Positions 14,771-23,006 of a stretch of DNA of 43,209 nt are shown here, one piece after another; within the stretch, counting starts at the first letter, position 1; every line of letters begins with the position of its first letter. The position numbers were made by a program, and so were the translations under genes. The notes under the pieces are model-generated. The model did not search any database. It saw only the letters and a program-made list of their open reading frames with translations, and was not told the origin of the DNA. Where the stretch lies: assembly GCA_029624765.1 (NCBI GenBank), contig JARSSO010000057.1:1-43209 (forward strand). The letters run 5' to 3'. This DNA comes from Candidatus Contendibacter sp. (GTDB lineage Bacteria > Pseudomonadota > Gammaproteobacteria > Competibacterales > Competibacteraceae).

Positions 14771-15723
14771 GCGAGCGCGCGGACCTCGGCGGGGCGCGGC
14801 AGATGCGGGCCGAGCCGGGTCAGCTTGGCGGCGGCGAAGGCGGTCGCCAGCCGGGCGGTGTCGGCCAGCGACAGGTTTTCCAGTTGGGCGGCGACCAGGC
14901 CCGCCACCATGGCGTCGCCGGCCCCGACCGTGCCGCGGACGTTCACCCGCGCCGACGGGGCGCGCAACGCCTGCTCGCGGGTGAGGAACAAGGCCCCGTC
15001 TTCGCCCAGCGACACCACGACCAGGTCGGGCGCGGGCGAACCGTGCAACAATTCCCGCCCGGTGGCGACCAGGGCGTCCAGCGTGTCGAGCGGCCGACCG
15101 ACCAGTTCGGCCAGTTCGTGCCGGTTCGGCTTGACGATGTTGGGACCGGCCGCCAGCGCCGCTCGCAGCGGCGCGCCGCTGGTGTCGAGCAGAACCGCGC
15201 CGCCCGCTGCTTGCACCCGTCGGGTGATGGTGGCGTAGGCGTCCTCGGGCATCCCCGGCGGCAGGCTGCCGGACAGCACCACCCAGTGGACGTGCTGGAC
15301 CAGCGAATCCAGGCGTTGCGACACCCGTTCCAGCAACTCGGTCGCGGCCGCCGACGAAAACTCGGGGCCTGGCATGTTGAGGTCGGTGGTTTCACCGCTG
15401 GCCGTATCGACCAGCTTGGTGTTGATCCGGGTCGGACTGTCCAGATAGCAACAGTGGTTGGCGATGTTCTTGCGCTCGAATAGCTGCTCGAACGGCGCGG
15501 CGTTGTCGCGGCCGATCTGGCCGGTGACGGCGACGCTCACGCCAAAGTCCGACAGGCAGGAGGCGACGTTGACCGCCTTGCCGCCGGCGTCGATTTGCAT
15601 CCGCTGGGCGCGATTGACGGCGCCGAGGCGCAGGCCGGCGATTTCGATGGTCTGGTCCAGCGCCGGATTGAGCGCGACGGTCACGACCTGGAGCGGTTCG
15701 GCAAACGAATTCAGAAAGGACAT
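14740..15723 (-). CDS. fruK: 1-phosphofructokinase (PfkB family)
   Basis: A 327-residue sugar kinase: TVALNPALD (15-23), AGGKAVNVA (46-54), TRINTKLVDTASGETTDLNMPG (98-119), SGSLPPG (151-157), KPNRHEL and the catalytic GTVGAGDAMVAG (264-275). The TRIN and GAGDAMVAG variants match FruK and the related LacC rather than E. coli PfkB. It should phosphorylate fructose-1-phosphate to the 1,6-bisphosphate. No PTS fruA or fruB gene is in the window, so the source of fructose-1-phosphate is unclear and 6-phosphofructokinase activity is a possible alternative. ATG 15723 overlaps the upstream fructokinase by 13 bp. It shares a 31-bp overlap with the convergent channel gene. Confidence 0.88.
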   Translation of the reverse strand: MSFLNSFAEPLQVVTVALNPALDQTIEIAGLRLGAVNRAQRMQIDAGGKAVNVASCLSDFGVSVAVTGQIGRDNAAPFEQLFERKNIANHCCYLDSPTRINTKLVDTASGETTDLNMPGPEFSSAAATELLERVSQRLDSLVQHVHWVVLSGSLPPGMPEDAYATITRRVQAAGGAVLLDTSGAPLRAALAAGPNIVKPNRHELAELVGRPLDTLDALVATGRELLHGSPAPDLVVVSLGEDGALFLTREQALRAPSARVNVRGTVGAGDAMVAGLVAAQLENLSLADTARLATAFAAAKLTRLGPHLPRPAEVRALAQRINLSAVD

Positions 15724-16685
15724 GGGGCGCGAACTCTCTGCAAGAAATCCCGTACTCGCCCACGGTCGGGCAATGCCGGAATCGCCCCCCGTTCCAGGGT
15801 CGTGATCGCCCCGACCGCGTTGGCGAAGCGGCACAGTTCGCGCAAACTCGCTTCGTTTCGGAACGTGGCCGGCTCGGCGAGCAAGCCTTGCAGCAAGCCA
15901 GCCATGAAGCCGTCGCCCGCGCCGGTCGCGTCCACCGCCTCGACCGGGAAACTTTCCACCTCGCCAGAAAATTCCGGGGTAAAGTAGAGACAGCCCGCGC
16001 GGCCCCGCGTGACCACCATCAGCTTCAAGCCGTCGCGCCAGAGCGCTCGACCGGCGGCTTCCGGGTCGCCGATTCCGGTCAGAAACTCGCTTTCGTCGTC
16101 GCTCAACTTGATGACGTGCGCCTTGCTCAAACCCAGCAACATCCCCTCCCGCGCGGCGGCCGGGTCCGGCCACAGCGGCAGCCGCAGGTTGGGATCGTAG
16201 GAAATCAGGCAACCGGCGGCGCGGGCGGTATCGACCGCGTGCAAGGTCGCTCCGCGCGACGGTTCGCCGATCAGGCTGATCGAACCGAAGTGCAACAGCC
16301 TGGCGCGCTGGATCGCATCGACATCCACGTCTCGGGGGTCGAACAGCATGTCGGCGCTGGGGTGGCGGTAAAACATGAACTCCCGCTCGCCGTCCGCCCG
16401 CAGCGAGACGAACGCCAGCGCGGTGCGCGCCTCGGTCGAAAAGCGCAGCGGGCCAACATCCACGCCTGCCTCGGTCAGGGTGTCGGCCAGGAAATGCCCG
16501 AAGGCGTCGTCGCCGACCTTGCCCATGAACGCGCTGGAAACGCCAAGCCGCGCCAGCCCGACGGCCACGTTGCCGGGGGCGCCGCCCGGCGCCTTGACCA
16601 ACGCCGGCGCGTCGATCAGACCGGCGCCGGTCACGGTGGGAACAAAATCGATCAACAGTTCGCCCAAGCAGATGGCGTCGGCCAT
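15711..16685 (-). CDS. Fructokinase (PfkB/ribokinase family)
   Basis: A 324-residue kinase with ICLGELLIDFVP at the N-terminus, KAPGGAPGNVAVGLARLG (31-48), FMGKVGDDAFGHFL, YDPNLRLPLW (163-172) and the C-terminal catalytic DATGAGDGFMAG (252-263, base D258). These are the standard marks of bacterial fructokinases that make fructose-6-phosphate from free fructose. It is the first gene of the two-gene operon with fruK. ATG 16685 has GGAG upstream. A neighbouring sugar transporter or hydrolase is absent, so the natural sugar is inferred from the family only. Confidence 0.88.
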   Translation of the reverse strand: MADAICLGELLIDFVPTVTGAGLIDAPALVKAPGGAPGNVAVGLARLGVSSAFMGKVGDDAFGHFLADTLTEAGVDVGPLRFSTEARTALAFVSLRADGEREFMFYRHPSADMLFDPRDVDVDAIQRARLLHFGSISLIGEPSRGATLHAVDTARAAGCLISYDPNLRLPLWPDPAAAREGMLLGLSKAHVIKLSDDESEFLTGIGDPEAAGRALWRDGLKLMVVTRGRAGCLYFTPEFSGEVESFPVEAVDATGAGDGFMAGLLQGLLAEPATFRNEASLRELCRFANAVGAITTLERGAIPALPDRGRVRDFLQRVRAPCPF

Positions 16686-16799
16686 GGGAAAACTCCGGGT
16701 GAAAGTGATGAAGGTTGGAACTCAAAGCCACTGTCCCCGCCCCGGTCTCCGCGTTGGCTGGCTTCGTGATCCCGCTTGTTTCGCGGAGCCTGAAGATAT

Positions 16800-16830
16800 T
16801 TGAGACAAATCAGTGTATGATAATATACAC
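16800..16830. promoter_or_regulatory. Divergent promoter region with an 18-bp palindrome
   Basis: GTGTAT-GATAAT-ATACAC (16813-16830) is a perfect 6-bp inverted repeat. It overlaps a plausible -10 (TAATAT, 16821-16826) for the binding-protein gene, with TTGAGA (16800-16805) 15 bp upstream as -35. It lies between the fructokinase and the PstS-like gene and could control either one. A regulator binding site overlapping a promoter is the likely reading. Confidence 0.5.
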
Positions 16831-16897
16831 AAATGACCCCTAAGTTCCGCTCAGTGTTTACTTGCGGCGGGCAACATCGACACCAAGGAAAATCAGC

Positions 16898-17719
16898 ATG
16901 TGGCCTCGAATTGTTTTCGCATGGTTGACAGCCTTGACGCTGATGGGCGCCGCGTTCGCCGAGGAATTGAGCATTCCCGGCAGCGGCAATCCGGAATATG
17001 TCTTGACGCAACTCGCCAAGGCGTTCAACCGGCAACAGAGCCAGCACACCGTAACCATCCCGTCGTCGATAGGAACCGCCGGCGCGCTGCGCGACATCGA
17101 GGCGGGAACCGCCAGCCTTGGGCGGGTGGGCCGCCCGCTCAAGGACGACGAGCGCGGCAAAGGCATCGTCTACGTCGCGCTTGGGCGTGACCCGGTGGCC
17201 TTCGTGGCGGGGGCGGGCGTCACGGTCCGCGGGATTACGTCAGCGCGGGCGGTGGACGTCTTCAGCGGCAAGCTGACCGACTGGAGCGAACTGGGCGGCG
17301 GCCCCGCCCCCATCCGGGCAGTCGGACGCGAGACGACCGATGCGTCCAGGCAAGCGATCAGCCGTGTCATCAAACCGTTCGAAACCATCGTGTTCGGCGG
17401 TAACATCAAGGTCGTGCATCTCGACCCGGAATTGGTCGCGTTGCTGGACCGATTTCCGACCAGCCTCGGCTTTCTCAATCGCTCGGCGCTCGGCGCTTGC
17501 GCCACCCAAGTGATCCCCTTGGCGCTCGATGGCGTCGAACCGACCTTGGAAAATCTGGAGAAGGGGAGCTATCCGCTCTGGTTGGAGCCTGGGTTGATCC
17601 ACAAGCCGGACGCCCTGACGCCAGCGGGCAAGGCTTTCCTTGCGTTTGTCCGCTCTCCCGCCGGCGCGCGCATCCTGCGTGAGCACGGAATTCTTCCCCA
17701 CGCCGCCGGAAGCCGATAG
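16898..17719 (+). CDS. PstS-like periplasmic substrate-binding protein
   Basis: A 273-residue protein with a signal peptide (1-22, cleaved after AFA). The body follows the PBP-II fold of phosphate-binding proteins: LSIPGSGNPEYVLTQLAKAFN, IPSSIGTAGALRDIEAGTASLGRVGRPL, VFSGKLTDWSELGGG and RETTDASRQAISRVIKPFE. The VFxGKxTDW and RExxSxSR-type motifs belong to the PstS and PBP_like_2 group, but no pst transporter is nearby. Instead a hybrid sensor kinase follows after 65 bp, so a sensory co-receptor role is more likely than transport. ATG 16898 follows AAGGAAA. The ligand may be phosphate or another oxyanion; this is not settled. Confidence 0.85.
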   Translation: MWPRIVFAWLTALTLMGAAFAEELSIPGSGNPEYVLTQLAKAFNRQQSQHTVTIPSSIGTAGALRDIEAGTASLGRVGRPLKDDERGKGIVYVALGRDPVAFVAGAGVTVRGITSARAVDVFSGKLTDWSELGGGPAPIRAVGRETTDASRQAISRVIKPFETIVFGGNIKVVHLDPELVALLDRFPTSLGFLNRSALGACATQVIPLALDGVEPTLENLEKGSYPLWLEPGLIHKPDALTPAGKAFLAFVRSPAGARILREHGILPHAAGSR

Positions 17720-17784
17720 CCATTGACCGACAAGCCACGTCTCCCGGTGGGAATCCAAACCTTGCGCGACGGAGCGCCTGGTCG

Positions 17785-20700
17785 ATGAAGTTCTGTTTTG
17801 GCACCTGCATGACGCTGGTCCTGGTGTTCGCGCTCCTGGTGGCGCTTTCGCAAGGGGGCGCCCACTACGTAACGAGCGGCCTGCTGGAAACGATGGTGCG
17901 CGCGCGCGAGATCGACAAGATCGACACCATCGGCCAGGTCATTAAAAATTTGATCGCGCAACAGAGCACCCAACTTCAACGGTTGGCGCGAGTGTTGGCG
18001 GAAGAGAGCGCCTTGTCGTCCGCGCTCTTGCGCGAGGAGCCGGACCGCGCCGCCGCGATCGCGGCGATTTTCGACCGAATTGGCAACCTGTCCAAGATGG
18101 ATTTGTTCAAGGTGGTCGATGAGCGTGGAATCGTGGTCTATCGGTCCTGGGAACCGGCCCGGCGGGGCGATCGCGACTCGGCGTGGGGGATCCACGAGGC
18201 CTTGACCGGCGTCGGCGGCGTGGTCAGCGCCGTCGTCCCGCAAGGTATCGAGATTCGCGCCATCGAGCCCTTGCGGGTGGGGAACGGAATCGTCGGCGCC
18301 CTGAGCGTCGGCCAGCGTCTGGACGAGGATTTTTTCAAGACCCTGAGCCGTGAGGTGGGCGCGAACCTTGGACTGCTGTCGCGAGCCGGTCGAACGCTGG
18401 CTTCAAGCTCCGCGTTCGACCAGGGTCTGACCTCCCGGGCCGTGACCGAGGCTTTTGAAAAGAAGATCCCCATCTACCGCGAGGATATCACCGCGCGCAA
18501 AACCCGCGTCTATCTGCCGATACTGATTATCGACGAGGCCTTCGTGATCCTGGTCGAACTGGACAGCGCCTCGGCCTATCGGTTGCTGGACAGGAGCTTA
18601 CAGGATTCGGCCGTATACGGGGCGCTGATTCTGGTCGGAAGCATCTTGTTCGGCGCTCTGGTCGTGCGCTGGGTTCTGCGGCCGTTGCGCCGTCTGCGCG
18701 CGCAAGCCGAGCAGACGGCGATCGAAGTCACCGGCGCGTCCATTCCGGCCGTGAGCCGGGACGAGGTCGCCGCCACGGTTCAGGTTCTGGAAACGCTGAC
18801 CGAACGCCTGGTCCAGCATAACCGGGAGCTGACCGAGTCCAAGGCGACGGCCGAAGCGGCGAATCGGGCCAAATCGCAGTTTCTGGCCACCATGAGCCAC
18901 GAAATCCGCACCCCGCTGAACGGCATCCTGGGGATGGCGGAATTGCTGCGAGGGACGATGCTGGACGCCCAGCAGCGGCGGTTTACCGACACCATCCAGC
19001 GTTCGGGTCAGGCGTTGCGGACGGTCATCGACGACGTTCTGGATTTTTCCAAGATCGAGGCGGGCCGGCTGGAACTGGAAAACGTGGGCTTCAATCCGCG
19101 GGAACTGGTCGAGGAAACCGCCATGCTGCTGGCCGAGCGGGCGCACCGCAAGGGTTTGGAACTGGCGGTCGATCTGGCGGACGCCCCGCCAGACGATCTG
19201 CTGCAAGGCGATCCGGCGCGGTTGCGCCAAATCCTGATGAACCTGGCAGGCAATGCCGTCAAGTTCACCGAGCGGGGCGAGGTGGTGGTTCGGCTGCGGT
19301 GGCGCGATCAGGACACCCAAACGGCGCGGCTGCGGATCGAGGTGAAGGATACGGGGATCGGGATTGCGCCGGCGGCCCAGGCCAGGATCTTCGAATCATT
19401 TACCCAGGCGGACGGTTCCACCACCCGCCATTATGGCGGGACTGGCCTGGGATTGGCCATTTCCAAGCGACTGGTGCAATTGATGGGGGGCGAAATGGGC
19501 GTCGAGAGCACGCCGGGGGCTGGTTCGACCTTCTGGTTCACGCTCGCGTTGCCTCGCTCCGAAACGGGTTCGCGTCCGGCCTGGCTGCCCAGCGCCGAAT
19601 TGCGAAGCCTGCGCGTGTTGGTGGTGGACGACAACGCCACCCAGCGCGAGATTCTCCGTCGCCAATTGGACGGCTGGGGCATGCGCGCGGTCGGCGCGGC
19701 GAGCGGGACGGAGGCGCTCGCCACCCTGCGTCAGGCCGCCGCCGCCGGGGAAGCCTTTGCGCTGGCGATCCTCGACCGGCACATGCCCGTGATGGATGGG
19801 ATCGAGCTGGCCCGGCAGGTTCGCGCCGACCCCGCGCTGAAAACGCTGAGGTTGTTGATGTTGACGTTGGGGAGCCTGGGCGATGTCGGCTCCCACGTCG
19901 CGGTCAGAATCGACCGCTACCTGCAAAAGCCGGTGCGCCAGGCCGAACTTCACGACGCCCTGTGCCGACTGGCGCGGCCAGCCGCCGATCCCACGTCCCG
20001 ACTCATTCCGCCGCGCGACCGGCAAGTTCATTTCAACGCGCGGGTACTGGTCGCCGAGGACAATCTCGTCAACCAGGAAGTGGCGCTGGCCATGCTCGCG
20101 AATCTGGGCTGTCGGAGCAGGGCCGTGAACGATGGAGCCGAAGCGTTGGCTGCTTTGGAGAAGGAGCCCTATGACCTGGTTCTGATGGACTGCCAAATGC
20201 CCGTGCTGGACGGTTGGGCCGCCACCACGGCCTGGCGGCAGCGGGAAGACGCCCTTGGCCGTCGACGGACGCCGATCGTCGCCCTGACCGCGAACATCGT
20301 CAAGGGAATACGGGAGCAATGTCTGGCGGCGGGGATGGACGACTATCTGAGCAAGCCATTCGAACGGTCCCAACTGGTGGCGATTCTGGATCGCTGGTTG
20401 CCGGCCGTCGGCGATCCGGCCGCCACCCCGCCCGCCGCGCCGCCTCGGCCATCGATTCCGGATGCGGCGACCGCGCCGTCCGATTCGCCGCCGCCGCTGG
20501 ACCAACGCGCCCTGACGCAAATCCGCGAGTTGCGGCGGCCCGGCCAGCCCAGTCTGTTGCGCCGGATCGTCAGCCTCTACCTGGACGGTTCGCCCGCGTT
20601 GCTCCAGCGGCTGCGGGATGCGGTCGCCGCCGGAGACAGCGAGACGTTGCGCCAGGCGGCCCATGGTTTCAAGTCGAGCAGCGCCAATCTGGGGGCGACT

Positions 20701-20841
20701 CAATTGGCGGCCTTGTGCACGGAACTGGAACAACGGGGGCGGGATCGGCGTCTGGAAGGCGTCACCGCCTTGCTGGAGGAGGTGGACCGTCACTACGCCC
20801 AAGTTCGACAGGCCTTGATGGTGGAGATGGAAAAAGGGTAG
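17785..20841 (+). CDS. Hybrid sensor histidine kinase with two receiver domains and an Hpt domain
   Basis: A 1018-residue membrane phosphorelay protein. Segments in order: TM1 about 9-27; a periplasmic sensor of about 240 residues; TM2 about 277-298; HAMP (about 297-350); HisKA with H372 (SHEIRTPLNG); HATPase with N490, DTGIG 522-526 and GTGLG 552-556; receiver 1 with D664 (AILD) and K715; receiver 2 with D802 (LMD) and K857; a Pro-rich linker; Hpt with H960 (AAHGFKSSSANLG). All phosphotransfer residues are present. This layout is BarA/TorS-like and needs a separate response regulator, absent from the window. The start ATG 17785 has GGAG upstream. Pairing with the binding protein upstream suggests ligand sensing as in TorT/TorS or LuxP/LuxQ. 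Confidence 0.94.
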   Translation: MKFCFGTCMTLVLVFALLVALSQGGAHYVTSGLLETMVRAREIDKIDTIGQVIKNLIAQQSTQLQRLARVLAEESALSSALLREEPDRAAAIAAIFDRIGNLSKMDLFKVVDERGIVVYRSWEPARRGDRDSAWGIHEALTGVGGVVSAVVPQGIEIRAIEPLRVGNGIVGALSVGQRLDEDFFKTLSREVGANLGLLSRAGRTLASSSAFDQGLTSRAVTEAFEKKIPIYREDITARKTRVYLPILIIDEAFVILVELDSASAYRLLDRSLQDSAVYGALILVGSILFGALVVRWVLRPLRRLRAQAEQTAIEVTGASIPAVSRDEVAATVQVLETLTERLVQHNRELTESKATAEAANRAKSQFLATMSHEIRTPLNGILGMAELLRGTMLDAQQRRFTDTIQRSGQALRTVIDDVLDFSKIEAGRLELENVGFNPRELVEETAMLLAERAHRKGLELAVDLADAPPDDLLQGDPARLRQILMNLAGNAVKFTERGEVVVRLRWRDQDTQTARLRIEVKDTGIGIAPAAQARIFESFTQADGSTTRHYGGTGLGLAISKRLVQLMGGEMGVESTPGAGSTFWFTLALPRSETGSRPAWLPSAELRSLRVLVVDDNATQREILRRQLDGWGMRAVGAASGTEALATLRQAAAAGEAFALAILDRHMPVMDGIELARQVRADPALKTLRLLMLTLGSLGDVGSHVAVRIDRYLQKPVRQAELHDALCRLARPAADPTSRLIPPRDRQVHFNARVLVAEDNLVNQEVALAMLANLGCRSRAVNDGAEALAALEKEPYDLVLMDCQMPVLDGWAATTAWRQREDALGRRRTPIVALTANIVKGIREQCLAAGMDDYLSKPFERSQLVAILDRWLPAVGDPAATPPAAPPRPSIPDAATAPSDSPPPLDQRALTQIRELRRPGQPSLLRRIVSLYLDGSPALLQRLRDAVAAGDSETLRQAAHGFKSSSANLGATQLAALCTELEQRGRDRRLEGVTALLEEVDRHYAQVRQALMVEMEKG

Positions 20842-20907
20842 TGTCGGGAAGCCGATGGGCGTTTTTCGCCCACCGGGGGGAGAAGGGTAGAGGTGAGGGT
20901 ATCTTGC

Positions 20908-21318
20908 ATGGTAACCACGTTGGATCCGTTCATGGTCACGCTCGGCCTGCAAGCCGAGGCGCCGGCGCCCGGTCAGGCGCGGGTCTGGGGCGTCATCCGG
21001 CCCGAGTTTCTCAACAGTTGGGGCTCGGCGCACGGTGGCTTTCTGTACTCGGTGGCCGACGCCGCCTTCGCGCTGGCGTCCAATTCGCACGGAACCCTGG
21101 CGGTCGCGCTGGTCGCGCATATGGAGTATTTGCAAGCGAGTCAGGCCGGCGCGGAAGTGGAGGCGCTGGCGACCGAGGTTCACCTGGGGCGACGCACGGC
21201 GGTCTATCGGGTGGAGGTGCGCAGTGGGCCGGCCCTGCTGGCGATCTTTACCGGCACGGTCTATCGACGGGCCGGACACGACAGTTCGCTGGCGCCGCCG
21301 ACCCGTCGCGCCGGTTGA
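20908..21318 (+). CDS. PaaI-type hotdog thioesterase
   Basis: A 136-residue single-domain hotdog protein. The signature RPEFLNSWGSAHGGFLYSVADAAFALASNS is that of PaaI/YdiI thioesterases (HGGxxxxxxDxA), where the Asp and backbone positions activate water to split acyl-CoA. ATG 20908 follows a GAGG site; GTG 20893 would add five residues and is possible. It ends exactly one base before the end of the convergent sigma-54 regulator gene. It follows the hybrid kinase by about 65 bp on the same strand. Substrate is unknown; phenylacetyl- or fatty acyl-CoA are typical for the family. Confidence 0.87.
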   Translation: MVTTLDPFMVTLGLQAEAPAPGQARVWGVIRPEFLNSWGSAHGGFLYSVADAAFALASNSHGTLAVALVAHMEYLQASQAGAEVEALATEVHLGRRTAVYRVEVRSGPALLAIFTGTVYRRAGHDSSLAPPTRRAG

Positions 21319-22818
21319 CTAGACGTTCGGTTCCTCGCTTCGCGACCCGGCGGCTTGCAGATACTTCCGCACCGTTCGCCGGTCCAGCCCGGTGCGCCGG
21401 GCGACTTCCTCGTAGTTGCCGCAACGCTGGTGGAGGAAAGCGCAGTAATGCGCCAGCAGGCCACGCGCATCCAGCGTTCCGGCTTGCGCCTGGCGCCAGA
21501 AGTTGGCTTCCGCCGACCCCGCCGCCGATTCGCTTCCATAGCGGCCGGTGAGCAAGATCCGCCGGACGGCTTGTTCCAGTTCCCGCACGTTGCCCGGCCA
21601 GGCGTAATCCGCCGGCAGGTCGCGCCGCAACGCGGTCAGCACCAGTTCGTCCGCTTCGGGACTGGCTGCCCCGAGCAGGCGCGTCACCAGCGCCTGCGCC
21701 AGCAAATCCAGCTCCGCCGGGGTTTCGGCCAGGCGTTGGCGCAGCGGCGGCACGGTGATGACATCGGAACACAGCCGGTAGAAGAAGTCCTCGCGGAATT
21801 TGCCCTGCCGGCGCAGTTCCGCCAGGGATTGATGGGTGGCGGCGATGACCCGTCCGGAAAAGCGTTGCGGTTTGTGGCTGCCAACCGGGGTGAACGCGCG
21901 CTCCTGCAATACCCGCAACAGCTTGATTTGCACCCAGAGACTGGCGTCGCCGATCTCGTCGAGGAACAGCGAGCCGCAGGGACCACAGCGGGCGAACACG
22001 CCCTGATGATCCTCCACCGCTCCGGTGAACGCGCCCTTGCGATGCCCGAACAGTTCCGATTCGATCAGGCTTTCCGGAAACTCGACCAGATTGATGGCGA
22101 TGAAGGTGTCGGTGAAACCGTGGCGAAAGCGGTTGCCGGCGGGATCGAAGGGGATGTACACCGACCGGCCGATGGCCGCCGCCGCCGCGCCCTTGCCGCT
22201 GCCGGTCTCGCCCAGCAGGAGGGTGGAAAAATCCTCCATGCGATTCCACAGATAGCGCTCGTAGACCCGCATGTCGCGGCCGAACACGTTGTTCCACAGC
22301 GCCCGCCGCAACAGGCTCATGCAGGGGCTGGCGCCGATCAGCGCGCGGTCGATGAAGGTGTAGGCGCGGCGCAGTTGGTAAAACAGGCCGAAGTAGCGGA
22401 CCGCCTCCGCCGCGCCGAAGCCCTGTTCCCGCAGCAGCGTCAACGCCTCGGCGGCGAACGGGACCGTCGCCGGCTGGCCGGGATGCGCCAACTCCTGCTC
22501 GATCAACCGATCCAGTTCGGGCACGAATCGATGGTAATCGCGAAACAGCCAGGCGTCGGCCAGCCATTGCCGCTCCTCGCCGGCGTATTGGGCCAGGCTG
22601 CCGGCGTGGCGCTGAGTCAGCCGGTCGAGCCGCTGGGCTAGCGATGGCAACAGGGCATTCATTGGATGACTGTCGCCAATCGCCGCCAGCGCCGAGGCGG
22701 GGACCAGGGCCGCGATTTGCTGGCGGGTCACCTCGAACGGATTGGCCATGACCAGCGCCGAGGCGGCGGCCAGGAAGGACCGGTCGTCCGGGTCGAGATG
22801 CAGTTTATTGCCAGCCAT
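21319..22818 (-). CDS. Sigma-54-dependent transcriptional activator
   Basis: A 499-residue bacterial enhancer-binding protein. An unusual N-terminal region of about 195 residues has no receiver, PAS or GAF motif that I recognise. The AAA+ domain follows with Walker A GETGSGKG (203-210), the sigma-54 contact loop GAFTGA (262-267), Walker B LFLDEIGD and the RVIAATH sensor stretch. The C-terminus carries a Fis-type helix-turn-helix (NYEEVARRTGLDRRTVRKYLQ). It is transcribed away from the lipid operon whose -24/-12 promoter lies between them, so it is the obvious activator of that operon. The YxRAYxFIDRALIG segment suggests a dedicated sensor domain. No strong ribosome site precedes ATG 22818. 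Confidence 0.92.
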   Translation of the reverse strand: MAGNKLHLDPDDRSFLAAASALVMANPFEVTRQQIAALVPASALAAIGDSHPMNALLPSLAQRLDRLTQRHAGSLAQYAGEERQWLADAWLFRDYHRFVPELDRLIEQELAHPGQPATVPFAAEALTLLREQGFGAAEAVRYFGLFYQLRRAYTFIDRALIGASPCMSLLRRALWNNVFGRDMRVYERYLWNRMEDFSTLLLGETGSGKGAAAAAIGRSVYIPFDPAGNRFRHGFTDTFIAINLVEFPESLIESELFGHRKGAFTGAVEDHQGVFARCGPCGSLFLDEIGDASLWVQIKLLRVLQERAFTPVGSHKPQRFSGRVIAATHQSLAELRRQGKFREDFFYRLCSDVITVPPLRQRLAETPAELDLLAQALVTRLLGAASPEADELVLTALRRDLPADYAWPGNVRELEQAVRRILLTGRYGSESAAGSAEANFWRQAQAGTLDARGLLAHYCAFLHQRCGNYEEVARRTGLDRRTVRKYLQAAGSRSEEPNV

Positions 22819-22864
22819 TGGGTGTTTTCATCGGTGAGGGCCAGCCATCAATGTAGTTCCAACC

Positions 22865-22877
22865 GACATGAAATGTC
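22865..22877. promoter_or_regulatory. Candidate upstream activator site for the sigma-54 regulator
   Basis: GACAT-GAA-ATGTC is a perfect inverted repeat about 90 bp upstream of the -24/-12 promoter, in the gap between the activator and the lipid operon. Distance and symmetry fit an enhancer site for a Fis-type helix-turn-helix, but a single short copy could be chance. Confidence 0.4.
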
Positions 22878-22954
22878 TTCCTCCAAATCGGTCACCGTTG
22901 TGGTTGCCAGTCGCTTCACAAATATAAACAGAAGGTTAGAATCGAAATGGCGAT

Positions 22955-22971
22955 TTGGCACGATGCTTGAT
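22955..22971 (+). promoter_or_regulatory. Sigma-54 (-24/-12) promoter of the lipid operon
   Basis: TTGGCACGATGCTTGAT matches the consensus YTGGCACGNNNNTTGCW at every fixed position except the C of TTGC (here A). The invariant GG is at 22957-22958. Transcription would start near 22983, leaving a leader of about 24 bases before ATG 23007, which has an AGAGGA ribosome site. The divergent sigma-54 activator supports the call. Confidence 0.8.
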
Positions 22972-23006
22972 GAGGACAAGGTAAAGCACAGAGAAGAGGA
23001 TACGCG

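Noticed and set aside
19396..21279. 627-codon open frame on the minus strand
   Set aside because: Antisense to the hybrid kinase and thioesterase; composition is typical of a GC-rich shadow.
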